DNA of 64,000 bases from Undaria pinnatifida (lineage: Eukaryota; Sar; Phaeophyceae; Laminariales; Alariaceae), in contig JABAKD010000019.1 in the NCBI GenBank assembly GCA_012845835.1, positions 11,658,344 to 11,722,343 of the forward strand, written 5' to 3'. A program made the position numbers and the translations under genes. This document shows positions 23,085-34,570 of the stretch, piece by piece; position 1 is the stretch's first letter, and every line of letters starts with the position of its first letter. Below the pieces are notes generated by a model that saw nothing but the letters and a program-made list of their open reading frames with translations, was not told the origin of the DNA and searched no databases.

Positions 23085-24606
23085 CAGTGGGGGGGCTATA
23101 TAAGGCGGTATATTGCAACGAGATTTTGACTGCCCCATCTCGAAAGACCGCCCTATTGGAGTTAGGGCGGTTGACCGCCCTATTGGGCTTTAGGTTATAT
23201 CCTAATAAGGCGGTAACCACATTATTGAGTGATACAGCCTTTTAAGGTACAGCACAGAGTGCCTCTGACCCAGAAGGTGACCCAGAGGGCGTCACGAAGA
23301 GGGATATCATACGTGTGCTCGGAGAAGGAAGGTGCAGCGTTGCAGCAGTACCAGTGCTGAACCTGGTAAATATGTGTGGTGTCAAATACACTCCATCCAA
23401 AGCACAGCAGAGCGGACGGGTGCACACACACACTTTGCATGTTGAGAAGTATAATGTTAATTGAGCTGCGGGCGACAGAGCCCGCCGAAGACGCACTCCA
23501 CCCAGAGGAGATACACTGTCGTACTGCTTTACGGAGAGGACTCTTTGCTTTGCTACACATTCACAACAGAGCTCCAACCTATTCTACGGCACTGTACTAC
23601 TGTACTGACTACTGTACTGCACTAACTACAGTTATCCGCTGTGCCCCCCCCTTGGCCAAGATTGCCTCATGTCTGCCTGCTGCACTGGCTTAGACGCATG
23701 CGCTTTGATGAAAAACATCCTGGCCTTCTGCAGGTAGAAGGAGGTATTGCCATTGACGCACGCCTCCGCTGCGCTCTCCAGAGAAACGAAGTGCGACGAA
23801 GTTCCACGTAGGCCGGGGGGCACCGCCCCCGTGCCACGCCGTATCATCATCGAGCTGTCTTCGATATCTACAGCATTCACCTTGTTGACGTGAGTGCCTT
23901 TCAGCGCTTCCGTCATTACATCTGCCGCATCGAGTTGCATAGCCTCCATGACGTCCGTATTGTCTGTTACAGACTTTGCATTCTTCCATGGCCCCGCCCC
24001 AACACCGCCCGTGTCTGACGCCTTGCGCCTTTCCACCTGGGGCTTGACCGCATTGCCCTTGCCCTTCGAATATCGCTTGGCGGCAAGGCAATCATGGCAG
24101 ACGCGCTGCATTGGGTTGTCGCGGTCCGGATCGGCTTCTCCACATAGTCCGTGCAGTCGACCACCGCATTTTCCGCGACATTCGTGGCCGTCAGGGCGCT
24201 CAGGGGTGCGGGCTGGAAACAAACACAGTTTGCCTGCTGCACAGAGCGTCGTGCGTATCCCCTCTGTCCCTTGTGTGCTAGGCGTGTGTGCTCTCGCAGC
24301 AGCAACAACAGCAGTAGTGATGTGATACTGCTGCCTATATTTCGCTCAAAGTCAGCACCACCAGAGCGAGGTCTTCTACTGATGTGGAGGCGAAAGTGGG
24401 CCGTGGATAGGGCGGTAGCCGCCCTGAATATAGTATAGCGGTAGGCGCCCTGAATAGGCGACTACCGCCTTATATAGGGTCCGTGGCTATATACCGGTAG
24501 GGCGGTAGCCGCTCTATTCGCATCTTCTGTGGTGTCAAGCAGTTTTCGACCGCCCCATCTCGAACGACCGCCTTATTCAGACCGCCTTATATAGGCCCCC
24601 TTACTG
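23085..24606. mobile_element. TIR element flanked by TA, Tc1/mariner-like ends, carrying an exon-like ORF
   Basis: The left end is CAGTGGGGGGGCTATATAAG and the right end, reversed, is CAGTAAGGGGGCCTATATAA, both continuing into GGCGGT. Each is bordered by TA (23083-23084 and 24607-24608). CAGT termini with a TA target are characteristic of the Tc1/mariner superfamily. Subterminal GCCCCATCTCGAA occurs in the same orientation near both ends (about 23137 and 24553), together with several ACCGCC(C/T) motifs. No DDE/D transposase is present, so it is non-autonomous. It encloses a zinc-finger-like open frame on the minus strand. Confidence 0.65.
23632..24212 (-). CDS. Zinc-finger-like protein, probable last exon
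   Basis: A 580-base open frame on the minus strand within the TA-flanked element, ending at a stop at 23632. The first in-frame stretch has no ATG; it is preceded by TGTGTTTGTTTCCAG, a good 3' splice site, so the coding part probably starts at 24212 as a downstream exon. Near its start it has a cysteine/histidine cluster HECRGKCGGRLHGLCG followed 14 residues later by VCHDC, spaced like a small zinc-binding (PHD/RING-like) fold. The rest is a charged, low-complexity region with an acidic patch (VDIEDSSMM) and no further domain. The upstream exon was not identified. It could be a transposon-captured host exon or an accessory protein of the autonomous element. Function unknown. Confidence 0.45.
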
Positions 24607-24608
24607 TA

Positions 24609-24770
24609 TACTACGACTGGTATATTTAGCGGTTTATAGCTGATAAAATTTCTTGGTTGACATAGCGTTTGCTTGTCGCAGGGTCAGTCAAATGATACTA
24701 TCCTACAACTGGTATACTTGGCGGTTAATACTCTGCTAATGAAGCGGTAACTACTGTAATATGAATTTTT
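24609..24770. repeat. Right unit of the local tandem repeat
   Basis: TATACTACGACTGGTATATT, TAGCGGTTTATAGCTGAT, TTGGTTGACATAGCG, GGGTCAGTCAAATGATACTA, then another CTACAACTGGTATACTTGGC. It matches 22990-23083, showing that the TIR element sits inside a tandem array with units of about 95-100 bp. Confidence 0.65.
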
Positions 24771-24987
24771 GGAGGAATGAATGACGTACCTGATGGTTGC
24801 CGAGCAAAGCTCTTACCTGTGATAGCCGATTTTGTGTCGTATATGATATGTGGTTGGCACTTGATTCATTTTCGATCAAACGTTGTCCGTCGATGCCAAA
24901 GAGTTTAAGGGAAACTGGTCATCGCTGAAAACCTAACTTTTGATTTCGGGGTCGTACGAAAATATGACGGTATTGATTGGTATGTCA

Positions 24988-25779
24988 GGCCATTTCTTAC
25001 ACAGTCGGATTCGGCCAGTCGAAAACGGCCCTTTTCGACTGGACTTTTTTTCGTCTGGATTCTTCTGGTCCTTCTTCTTACTGTCGTCAGTCGAGTCGAT
25101 TTTATAGTTTTAGTGCTCTTCCTAGAGGCGGTTGGTGTGAGGGAGTACACTGTATGGCAGTCGGAGATCGGTTGGCAGCTCTGTGCTTCGCCCGTTCTTC
25201 GCGAGCATCGCGTGCCTCGTTCGCGACGAAGCTTCGTCCAAGCGGGTTGGTCGCATTGGGCTTAGCCGAAAGCCGCCAAAGTCGTTCGTGGCGTTGCACT
25301 CAGCCGAGAGCCGCCAAAGCTACAGCACGCGTAGCCGTTCTTGGGAAAATGGCATCGAAACCGCGCGCTGTTGCCGTCGTATGATACACGCTGCTGCTGG
25401 CAAGCAGAGCTAGGAGTGCGCCACGTTGACTTGCGGCGAGAAGCAACAGCAGTAATAGCAAAGCCAGCGTCGGCGGCGTTGTATGATACTGCTGTGTAGT
25501 ACCTGGCATGGATGTGTGGGCGTGTGGGTGTGTGTTTAGCGGTTGGATGAGCGATGCGATGGGTTAAAAAACCGGTGGAAACTTTTTCGACTGAGTTTTT
25601 CGACTGGCGGATCCAGTCGAAAAGCTCAAGTTTTTCGACTGGATCCCCCAGTCGGAAAATTCAGTCGTAAAAAGTTGAGTCGAAAAAGCCCTTTTTCGAC
25701 CGTGTAAGAAAGCCCGGTTCGGGCTTCAGTCGAAAAAAGCCGTTTTCGACTGACAAATCCGACTGTGTAAGAAATGGCC
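24988..25779. mobile_element. MITE-like element with long TIRs, Tourist/Harbinger-like
   Basis: Left end GGCCATTTCTTACACAGTCG and right end the exact inverse, with homology extending over about 45 bp (CAGTCGAAAACGGC in both). Flanking trinucleotides are TCA (left) and TTA (right). GGCC termini with a TTA-type target fit PIF/Harbinger Tourist elements, with one copy of the duplication mutated. The right subterminal region has several TTTTTCGACTG repeats. No transposase frame. The joined flanks reconstruct the local GGTATGTTTAGCGG repeat. Confidence 0.7.
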
Positions 25780-25858
25780 TTAGCGGTTGATCCTATTAAT
25801 AAATATCTGGTACCTGGTGCCTGGTGGTATGAATATGTTTCTGGTCGATTGCAAATAC

Positions 25859-27935
25859 AAACACCTCAAGGGGATGGATGTGGAAGGGAAGAGGACGTTT
25901 AACTCGCAGTACATCAAGGACGAGAAAGGTCGATTGCTGCGGGATAATGCCCTCATCCGCGAGCGGTGGGTGAGGTGGTTTCACAAACTGCTCAACACCA
26001 AGTCGCCGACCCTTGATCCGAGCATTGTGGACGAGCTTAAGCAGTGGCCCCCGTGCAGACCACTGGACGATGTGCCGTGTAGGTACGAAGTAGCGGAGGC
26101 GATCCGGGCGCTGGCGAACCGAAAGGCGGTAGGGGCCGATGGTCTCCCGACCGAACTCTTGAAGGTTTTGGCCGACGAAGAAGAATTCAACACCCTCGGA
26201 AACTTCCACGATATCATCGTCGCTGTGTGGAGGGGGGGTGGCGTACCGCAACAATGGAAAGATGCAACGATTAAGGCGCTTCACAAGAAGAAAGATCGGA
26301 CTGAGTGTGGCAATTATCGTGGCATCTCCCTCGTGGCTCACGCCGGCAGTACTCCTCAAAGTCATCGCGGGTCGCCTGAGTGACTATTGCGAACGCGAGA
26401 ACATTCTGCCGGAGGAACAGTGTGGGTTCAGACACCAACGCTCGACGGTTGACATGATGTTCGTAGTACGACGACTGCAGGAACTGGCGCGGAAGAAGGA
26501 CACCCCCTTGTACATGTGCTTTATCGACCTCACCAAAGCATACGACTCCGTCGACCGAAGCCTTTAGTGGGATGTCCTTGCTCGTTTTGGCGTGCCACCG
26601 AGAATGCTCACCGTCATCCGGCAATTCCACGACGGTTTTCAAGCATGCGTGCGGCTGGACGATGGAGAGTGCTCGGAAAGTTCGACGTGGAGCAAGGTCT
26701 CAGGCAAGGATGCGTGCTCGCGCCACTGCTGTCAACATGTTTTTCACGGCGGTACTGCGTGTGGCCGAGAAACGATTCCTCGCTGATGCAGCCATCACGG
26801 ACAACATGGTGCAGCTCCAGCGAAAGGAGGAAGGCGAGAAGAAGGGCACTTCGTGCAAGGGCAAAGTCGACGGACGGAGGGGGAAGGAGGGGGAGGGGGT
26901 GCAGAGATTGTGGGGTATGCTGTACGCGGACGATGCGGGCATCGTACCGCGATCATTAGAAGGGCTGGAGAGGATGATGACGGCGATCGTGACTGCGTGC
27001 TCGTCGTTCGGGCTTACAGTATCCGAGGCGAAAACAGAGATAATGTGCCTGGAAACCAAAAGCGCGGGGAAGGTGTCCTTCACGATCAATGCAGCCGGCC
27101 AGGTATACAAACAAACAATCCAGTTTGTATACTTGGGCGGGGCTATCACCGCAGGCAGAGACCTTGGCATTGAAATAACACGGCGTCTTCAGAGGGCCTG
27201 GGCGTGCTTCCAGCGGTACAAGATGGAAATCTGTGATAGCCCGGGTGTGCGTTTACGGTTGAAGGTGCGGTTGCTGAAAGCTGAGGTGGTCGAGACACTG
27301 CTGCACGGTTGCGTGACGTGGAGCCCGAAGAGGCCTGACTATGACAGGCTACGACGGGTTCACCGCTCCATGCTCCTCCGATGCCTTGGATGGCGGAAAC
27401 AGAAGCGCGACGACCACACCCTATCGTTCGCCGACGCGCTTGCCCAGACAGATTCCGAGAGCGTTGAGGCGGTGGTGCGCAAACGGAGGATTTTGTTTGC
27501 GGGATTCGTGGCACGTATGGGGGAGGAGCGTCTGCCACAGAGACTGATTTTTGGGGAGTTTATTGGGGGTAAGGGCTACCCAGGGGAGCAAGAGAAAGAC
27601 TGGATGGATCATCTAAAGGAGGATATGTCGGTCTTTGGATGAAATTCGAAGGATGGCGAAAGGCTGCTCAGAAGGCTGGCAGATGGTTTCGAAGAGTAGA
27701 GGAGGGAGCCGAGTTGTTGATGCGGAATTGGCATGAAATGGAGAGACGCAAAGCTGCAGAGCGACGCGCAAAGGCTGCGGCAGCGCCATCCACCGTTGGC
27801 ATCTCTAAGCGGCCGGGGGGAGGGGGAAGGGGGGGGGGGGGGCGGGGAGGGGATTGGGGGAGGGGGGGAGGGGGGAGGGGGAAAGGGAGGAAGGGGGGAG
27901 AGGGGGAAGGGAGAGCGTCATGCCCAAGAGACTGA
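25859..27935 (+). pseudogene. LINE reverse transcriptase, multiply broken
   Basis: Reverse transcriptase motifs are in order but in different frames: [12 protein letters not shown] (about 26127), [10 protein letters not shown] (about 26312), then a frameshift, [13 protein letters not shown] (about 26428), [13 protein letters not shown] (about 26521), an in-frame TAG at 26565, [13 protein letters not shown] in another frame (about 26693), and YADD at 26923. The post-RT part runs intact from about 26735 to 27642 (VYKQTIQFVYLGG, LLHGCVTW, RRILFAGFVARM), stops at 27640, and resumes in a different frame as GWRKAAQKAGRWFRR before a Gly-rich tail. The endonuclease is missing. It cannot make an active enzyme. 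It usefully shows Gln where the other LINE has its stop codon. Confidence 0.85.
27810..27915. repeat. G-rich low-complexity tract
   Basis: Almost uninterrupted G runs with occasional A, encoding the Gly/Arg tail of the LINE reading frame. The comparable site in the inverted-repeat arms is a pure poly-G/poly-C tract. Confidence 0.8.
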
Positions 27936-28560
27936 AGTCTGGGTTTGGCCATCATCGTTTTGAAAGTTGTGGGCCTTCTAAAGGCCGTCACAAGATAGTA
28001 TAAGACCGCCCTGACTTCTCCGCCATGTTGCGTTCTCTCCCAGGTGCCATTGATGATGGACGTGATACCCTCTGTTAGCCCAATGCCATCATTAGCCAGT
28101 TCCTAGGGTCTGCTGGTATGACATTTTTCTTTCTCTTCTTTTTCTTTTTCTTTCCTCTCCTTTCCTTTATCTTCTTTTCTTTTCTTTGTTTCTTTTCGTC
28201 CAATTGACTTACGCCTGTCGTGCGTATGCGTAGTGATAGATACTACGTGTAATATATACGTGGTAGTCTTCCTTGGGTGGCAATCGGAATATTTGGTTTC
28301 TCCAGGCGTGAGTAGTGAGACGTATGCACCGGCCTGGACCTGGCACATCGTAGATTGACTCCCGATTTCACTTTTATATGTTTCTGGTGGAGGCATGAAT
28401 TGCGTCGGCTGTGATATATGCGTGTACCACCTTGGGTTGTGTGTGTGTTTTCCTTGGGGTTTTCCTCAGCTCCAGAGTGACTGGAGCCTGTCCTGTGACC
28501 ACGGAGTTGATTATGCGAATTAATGTGAGAACAACAACAACATATTCATCCGTGATTTTT

Positions 28561-30567
28561 TTTTTCTGCAAAAACGAAAGATGATGGGCAGGGTGGTTGT
28601 GTTTTCTAAATGAAATGAACCGTCCACCCTCCCTGATGATATGCCTGCAATAGTATAGTAGTACCAGGTATATGAAATTTTAATTTATTGACGTATTTCT
28701 TGGGCAGTAGTGGATGCCAGGATTGTGTGCAAGCATACGAAATCGAATGATCAGGGGGGAAGGGTAGATTGATATACGACTTACATAATTAACAGGTGAT
28801 TACATGTTATGTGCGAATGAACGTAATACGATGATTTATTTTGAGTTCAGACGGTCCTGAAATTAGCGATTTTCCGCTCAAAATTTCACTATTGAATTTT
28901 GCCCGGGGATTTGAAGTATATGTATTGGAGGAAAAAAAACTGGTTGTTGTTGAGAGCTTTTGACAATGATATTTGTGATTTTTCATATTCATTTCAGTGC
29001 TAAATCCCTGATGATGGACGATATGGCGTAAATTATGAGCAGGAAGTACGACATTTAATTTGGGTAGTTTTGCGGGTATTTGATGGTTGAATCTGCAAGA
29101 AGAGGCCAACGCCGCATTTTCATAAACCATTCTACTGATTAATACCACGGGTAAGTGAAACCGGTTGGAGAAAGGTCTCAAACTCGACGAGATCGACTAG
29201 ATTTTGAACCCGGGGGCGACTGGCCTGTTCGCGAGCTGGTAGGATTCTTGATGCGAAAAAATCAATTTGAGAAAGGATATCTTGGCGTTGAACAGGTAGG
29301 TAGGTAGGTAGGTATGATGAATGCTGGCTTGCATAGTTGAAGAAGCACATGCCCTATCAATAATGAAGGTGTTCTCTAATAATACCAACGCGTGTTGAGA
29401 GCTTGGCATTGGCTGGAACAAATCGAGAGACTGGTCGGACAATCAATGTGGCTTGACTCCGGAGTGCAGGACTTATATATATATCTTAGTTGTTTCGTTT
29501 GGACCATGAAATAAATCTATATAAAATCCTTCGTTTGTGTCAGGGATTTGGTCAGGAGTTTTTTTTTGTCTCGGCCGAAGTATGCGATTCGCGGACCTGG
29601 AACTCTCGGTCGAATATAGCTTCGTTCGAGCGCCGCCTTCGGGGGGCGGCTCCAACGCCCCTCGCCCTGCCGTGTCCGTTCTGCACATCGACGTGAACGC
29701 GGACGAATGCCGAGCGAGACAAGCGAGAAGTTGCTAAAATACCGCATGTCAAGGAGGAATTTCGGCGATTTCGGATGTATCTTTATGTCTGCAACGCCTG
29801 GATGATTTACAAAATTGGCATCATTTCCAAACGGTACTTGATAATAATGTTTGGAATTTTGCGGTAGCATACTCTCGAGCGTTAGTTTCTTTGCTGTACT
29901 TTTATACTAGTTCGTTTGGTTTCTTATTCGGCCTTTTTATTGCTTTCGTTTCTGCTAGTTTTGCCAGCTGGAAAAAATTAATTTTTCAGTGTGGGTTCAC
30001 CTAAAACGTGACACAAATTACCGACGATATCCAACAACTTCGTGACACAAATTACCGACGGCAAGACGTTTCGTGACAAAATATCTCCCAAATCATGATA
30101 TTTTCACGTAGTAACAGAATCTCGAGACGAAACCAAGCAGGTAGAGCCGTCTCTTCGACCTTTGGCCCTGGCTTTAGCACGGCCGCTGACACTCCAGGCA
30201 GCCCCAGCTATAGGCATGAACGAGTGCGATTGATTCGCAGCGAACTATCCCACTGTGCTCGCTTCTATGTGGTCATTGTCTATGCCATTTCATGTCACCT
30301 TCCTTCTGTTTTGAGCTCGTCGTCGTACGGTTGAGGTACGAGGGAAACCGTACGTACTGGGTGAGAACAGCAGTATGTACGACGAGCATGAACGCCAACT
30401 GACGACATTGGCAAACACACAACAGCAGGTGTAGCAGCAGTAGCCGAAGGGCGAAACTTCTAGCACATACTGCAGCAACTAGTAGCAACCAGAACCACAG
30501 CAGATAGCTCAAAGTGCAGTATGAGTGCCGTTGGCAAGTTTAGTCGTACACGCATCACTCTGTCCAA
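28561..30567. other. No gene recognised
   Basis: AT-rich with only short frames. It includes a (GTAG)n tract at 29295-29314 and two copies of CGTGACACAAATTACCGACG about 32 bp apart (30008-30060). A 79-codon frame at 30095-30334 starts with ATG but has no recognisable motif. Confidence 0.35.
29295..29315. repeat. (GTAG)n microsatellite
   Basis: Five consecutive GTAG units. Confidence 0.8.
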
Positions 30568-32852
30568 TAAGCTACTTGCATTAAGGATTTTAAATCGTAA
30601 TTTTGGCTGTGGGGGGAGAAAAATCGAGAAAATAATAACTTGGTTAATGTAGGGTCATGGCCCAGTTTGAGAGGAAAAAAAAACATAGTAGAATCCCATA
30701 TAAAAAAATTGAACAATCGACCAGCCAGCCAGAACACCAACACATCGAGGCACACATCATCTTCCACAGGGCATCCCGGACACACCAAACGGCATCTACA
30801 ACACCCAAGCACCCTCTCGAAGAGGCTGCCAGGTTCCTGGTGGACGATCTGCGGGGTTGCCTACGGCAGACAGGCTGACGCGTCATCAAGAGTGCCCGAA
30901 GCGGCGCAAATTTAGCTCTTTGCTACGAACACGTAGCAGCCAGAGAGCAATTTTCGAAATCAGAAGGCTCTTCTCACGTTTTTTGTAGACCGATAAGCTG
31001 TGGCCCACACACAAACGCAACGCGCCACAAGTGCTCCACGCACGCCAACGCCACAGGTGCGGAAGGCTCAACCGGCCCCATCCCTGGCCCGCAGCAAAGC
31101 CTGTTTGCAGCCCACCAACAACAACAGCAGTAGTAGTGCGGCCTTTCGGCGTTTTTGAATATTTTGAGCAGTCTGCTCAATAATCAAAAAGCCACACCGG
31201 TACATGAAAACCCGCGAACAGTTTGAAATTCAAAAGCTCGGAGATCGGTAGACAGGAGGACGACACCATGCAAGGCATACCATAGACACGGTAGTGCGCC
31301 TTTCTTCACCCTGAAGCAGCTCGTCTCTACCCCTGAAGCAGCCGGTCTCCACTCTTGAAGAAGCCGGTGGTCTCCACTGTTTCGAAGCCTCGAGTTTCCT
31401 CCTTTGGAACCCTCCTTGTGTCCCTCTTGCGCGGCCGTTTCCCATGTTACACCATCGGTGTATCGGCCACTTCCGGTCTTGCAAGGAGGACGGCACAGAT
31501 GCACCTTTGGTCTTCGGCTAGACGATCCAGCAAGATGTTTGTGGTTCGCGAGACGTCGCCCGGATGGCCAGGAGTGGTCAGGGAAACACTCGAGAGTTTC
31601 ATCACTTATCGATGTTACAAACGAGATCGACAAAATCGGCAACACACATCTTGCCTTAAAAATATCTACTGCTGATGTACATCATGACGTGGTAATCGAT
31701 GACCCGTCCTAGGTGTTTACTTGTAAATCGTTTCATATTGTTTTTAGTCTCTGTCCCGTCTCCCCCTCCTCTGGCATGAAACCCAATCCAACCACATTCT
31801 CCACATACATCAAACATCATCGTCATCAGAGCCTTCAAACCGTTTTGTTTTGTTCCCAGCAGTTGAGCACATCATCAACAGCAGTTGAGCACATTATCAA
31901 CATCAGTTGAGCACGTCATCAACGCACGAGAAAGAGGGACAGAAAATTGCGCCACAGTAACCCACACAGCAGCAGCAGCAGCACAGCAGCCTGTTCGCGG
32001 TCGGTAGTCAGCGTGGAGGGTAGGAACCGGTCGCTGGTCTCCCTGCCGTGTGTACTTATACCCTGCCGTGATGTTTGCTGCGGTGCAATTTTCCGTTCTG
32101 CAACAATACCTCTTGTTCGTACTCCTAGCCTAAACTTCCCAGAATCATAAAAAATATACTACAGCACAGCCGGGGTAGCATGACCAGAAGGTTGTTTGTG
32201 ATGTGTGGTGAGTACACCCGGAGTCCGTGCTTGTTATCGATCCTAGAGACATACAAAGTATATTATAAAAAATGAAACAAAGTATATGTGAGACAGGGTA
32301 AACAACAATCTCAATAAATAAGGAATCAACATAGTCTAATGAAGCAAGTGAAATACCGGCGTACCGGGCACGACAGCAAAACAAAACGAGCGAGACCATA
32401 ATATAAGGAAAAAATTGAAACTTAAAAAAGAAAACGCCAGGGAGGGGCTCTGAAGAACGAGAGATGCAAAAAAGCCAGAACGGCTGCAAGAGAAACAACC
32501 TACGTGCTGGTGGAGGGAAACAGCTAACTGTTGCACGGACGAAACAACAGGAAGAAGAGGAAGATACCGGCCTAAGGCCGGCGGGGAGGAAAAACAAGGA
32601 AACAAACAGAAGAAAAAAGGCAACAGCTGAAAACGAACAAAGCAACCAAGACAACAAGTAAATGGCATTACTGCCGCGTTCGCGCTTCCCCCTTTGATCT
32701 CGATGAATACACACAAAGGAAAACATTACCGCTCACTGTAATGTTTAGGGCTATGCCATAGTACTTCAACACGCTCCACAAAGTAGTCAAACCGGTAGCT
32801 TGCCACACCATGTACCATTTCGATTCGACGTTCGTCCACAGCTGTATCGGTA

Positions 32853-32886
<34 letters not shown>

Positions 32887-33812
32887 CTCCAGTTTACCCT
32901 TGTTGCTGTTATTGGTGTCCACTGTTGCGTGGATTAACCAGCTCTTATCCGCCTCGGTCCTATGCCATTTCGCCATGAAGCGGCCCGCCGCGTCGACGAC
33001 CCCCCGGTACCAGTTTCCACTCCTCTTAGCCGCCCTCGACCATAGCACACTTTTTACTCCTAACAGCAAAGCGGGGTTGTCCGTTGAATGCGTTGATATC
33101 GTCTGCTACAGCTTGAGCCCAGTTCTTTTCTGGTCGGCCTGGTCCCGGGTTTGACCCACATCAACCATCGTCCCGAACATCACCCGATGAGTCAGCCGCT
33201 CAGTTGTCGTCCTTTGTACGGCTCCCGCAAAGAGGAGGTGGCTTTTGCGTGGTCGTCTCAACGCTTTCACATTGTGTTGAGGGTCTTGGCGGTCGATATA
33301 TTGTGGTCGGTGCGTTGTCGGAGCTGGGAGCCCAAATCGGTTAGGAGGAGGTTTGAGTGTGCCGAACGTTCATAGGTCAGCAAAGCGTTGTCTCCTTTTT
33401 CGTTTCGCACACGGTGAGGCCTGCTGTTTCGAAAACGGTCACAATGACAGTCATCTTCGCAAGGTTTTCCTTTGATTTACAAACAACGCCTGCATCGTCG
33501 GCGTACAGCATACCGCAGACTGGCCTCCGTACATGTGCCAGTGTTTCAACCTCCAACCCGCCCTCCCCGAAGTCCTCCTCGAGGTGCACCAAGTCCAAAA
33601 AAAAATTGGGTCCTCACTGAAACTTAGCGGAACGGAATGTATCGCTGTGCGGGGAAAAATTCATTGCGAAGAAGAGGCGACGGTACACATCCTTGCCGCA
33701 ATCCCTGAGTGACGTCATGCCATTCATAGTCTTCACCGTGTCATCCATACGCACGCGAGCTCGCATGCTTTCGTGGAACTGGCCAATAACGGAAAATATT
33801 TTCTCGGGTACG
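30568..33812. repeat. Left arm of a 7.2-kb inverted repeat
   Basis: Reverse-complementary to 34571-37803 over its whole length with scattered substitutions and small indels; for example, the left arm has about 26 extra bases near 32255. The outer edge is ATAAGCTACTTGCATTAAGG at 30568. The innermost shared sequence is AATAACGGAAAATATTTTCT at 33785-33804. Sequence from the outside in: unrecognised, a LINE 3' terminal block (about 32185-32265), T-rich LINE UTR, poly-C (32855-32883), then LINE coding remnants. Unusually young or gene-converted, judging from the similarity of the arms. Confidence 0.9.
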
Positions 33813-33830
33813 CATTCCAACTAAACACTC
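32668..33830 (-). pseudogene. LINE reverse transcriptase remnants, left arm
   Basis: On the minus strand: FSVIGQFHESMRARVRMDD (about 33790), a scrambled stretch, CGMLYADDAGVV with the catalytic YADD (about 33520), LTHRVMFGTM (about 33185) and WYRGVVDAAGRFMAKW (about 33000), in several frames. These are the same parts as in the near-complete LINE but with deletions; the endonuclease and the N-terminal half of RT are absent. Confidence 0.75.
32855..32883. repeat. Poly-C tract
   Basis: 29 consecutive C. The opposite arm has 26 G at 35503-35528. Prone to sequencing length error. Confidence 0.9.
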
Positions 33831-34570
33831 AACATCACGGCATATTTTTTTTGTCACAAAATATCTTGATCAATCAGCAGGCTCGGCGTAGATGAGAGGG
33901 GCAACAGCCCTGGGTTCAGTCAAGGGCGCAAGCAGTACCGCGCAACCCGTGCGAGCCCCATCCACAGTAAAGCGCGGTCCTACACTATCCAGCCCGCGAT
34001 CAAGGGGGTGTTGTGTTGTTTTTGTTGTACATGAATGATAGTTTTTGCTTTTTCGGGAGAAGCGAGCAAGGGCCGCATTAAATATGTTTTGTCACGGCAA
34101 TGTGGAGGTAAAGCGCGAACTCGAAGAACGTAAGATGACTGTGAGATAGGCACACTCCACACAGACAAAGCACAGACAAAGCACAGACAGTGGGCGCCCA
34201 CGCCCACGCCGATTTCTGCAGGCCTCTGGCATGGCCTGCACCATGGATTCCACAGAGTTTTTTTTTTTTAATACGTGACATCATCGACCGATCGCTTCCG
34301 GCTTTGGGTGGATAACGACCAATGACAGCGATTAGCCCATTTGTGGTCTATTCAACGACTGGGTACAGATTAATTTTTTTTTTTGATTACGTTCGTGGGA
34401 ATAAAAATATTTGAATTTTTGAAGAAAATATGGGCATTCGTTGGCTTTCGCGTCTATTCAAGAAAGTCGCGCGGGAGGTGGATCTCAAGAGGCTGCTGTG
34501 ACGAGGGCGCCATGGCGTCGTTCCTGTCGACGGCCACGTTCTCATGCACAAGTATCGAGCACGCGGATGA
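33813..34570. other. Unique spacer of the inverted repeat
   Basis: 758 bp not repeated in the arms. It contains a GACAAAGCACAGACAAAGCA short tandem and poly-T tracts. No gene is seen. The left side reads into the LINE remnant with a different joint from the right side, so the two arms were not joined by a simple hairpin closure. Confidence 0.6.

Larger units (their letters stand above)
25800..28560 (+). mobile_element. 5'-truncated LINE with 3' UTR and (AAC)n tail
   Basis: A plus-strand LINE of a subfamily related to the one at 2270-6530. It starts inside the region between endonuclease and reverse transcriptase, runs through the post-RT region to a Gly-rich tail (27935), then has a pyrimidine-rich UTR (28120-28200) and a terminal block ending GTGACCACGGAGTTG and TTAATGTGAGAACAACAACA at 28521-28540. 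The terminal block shows what the loose LINE 3' ends elsewhere in the window are. Confidence 0.8.
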
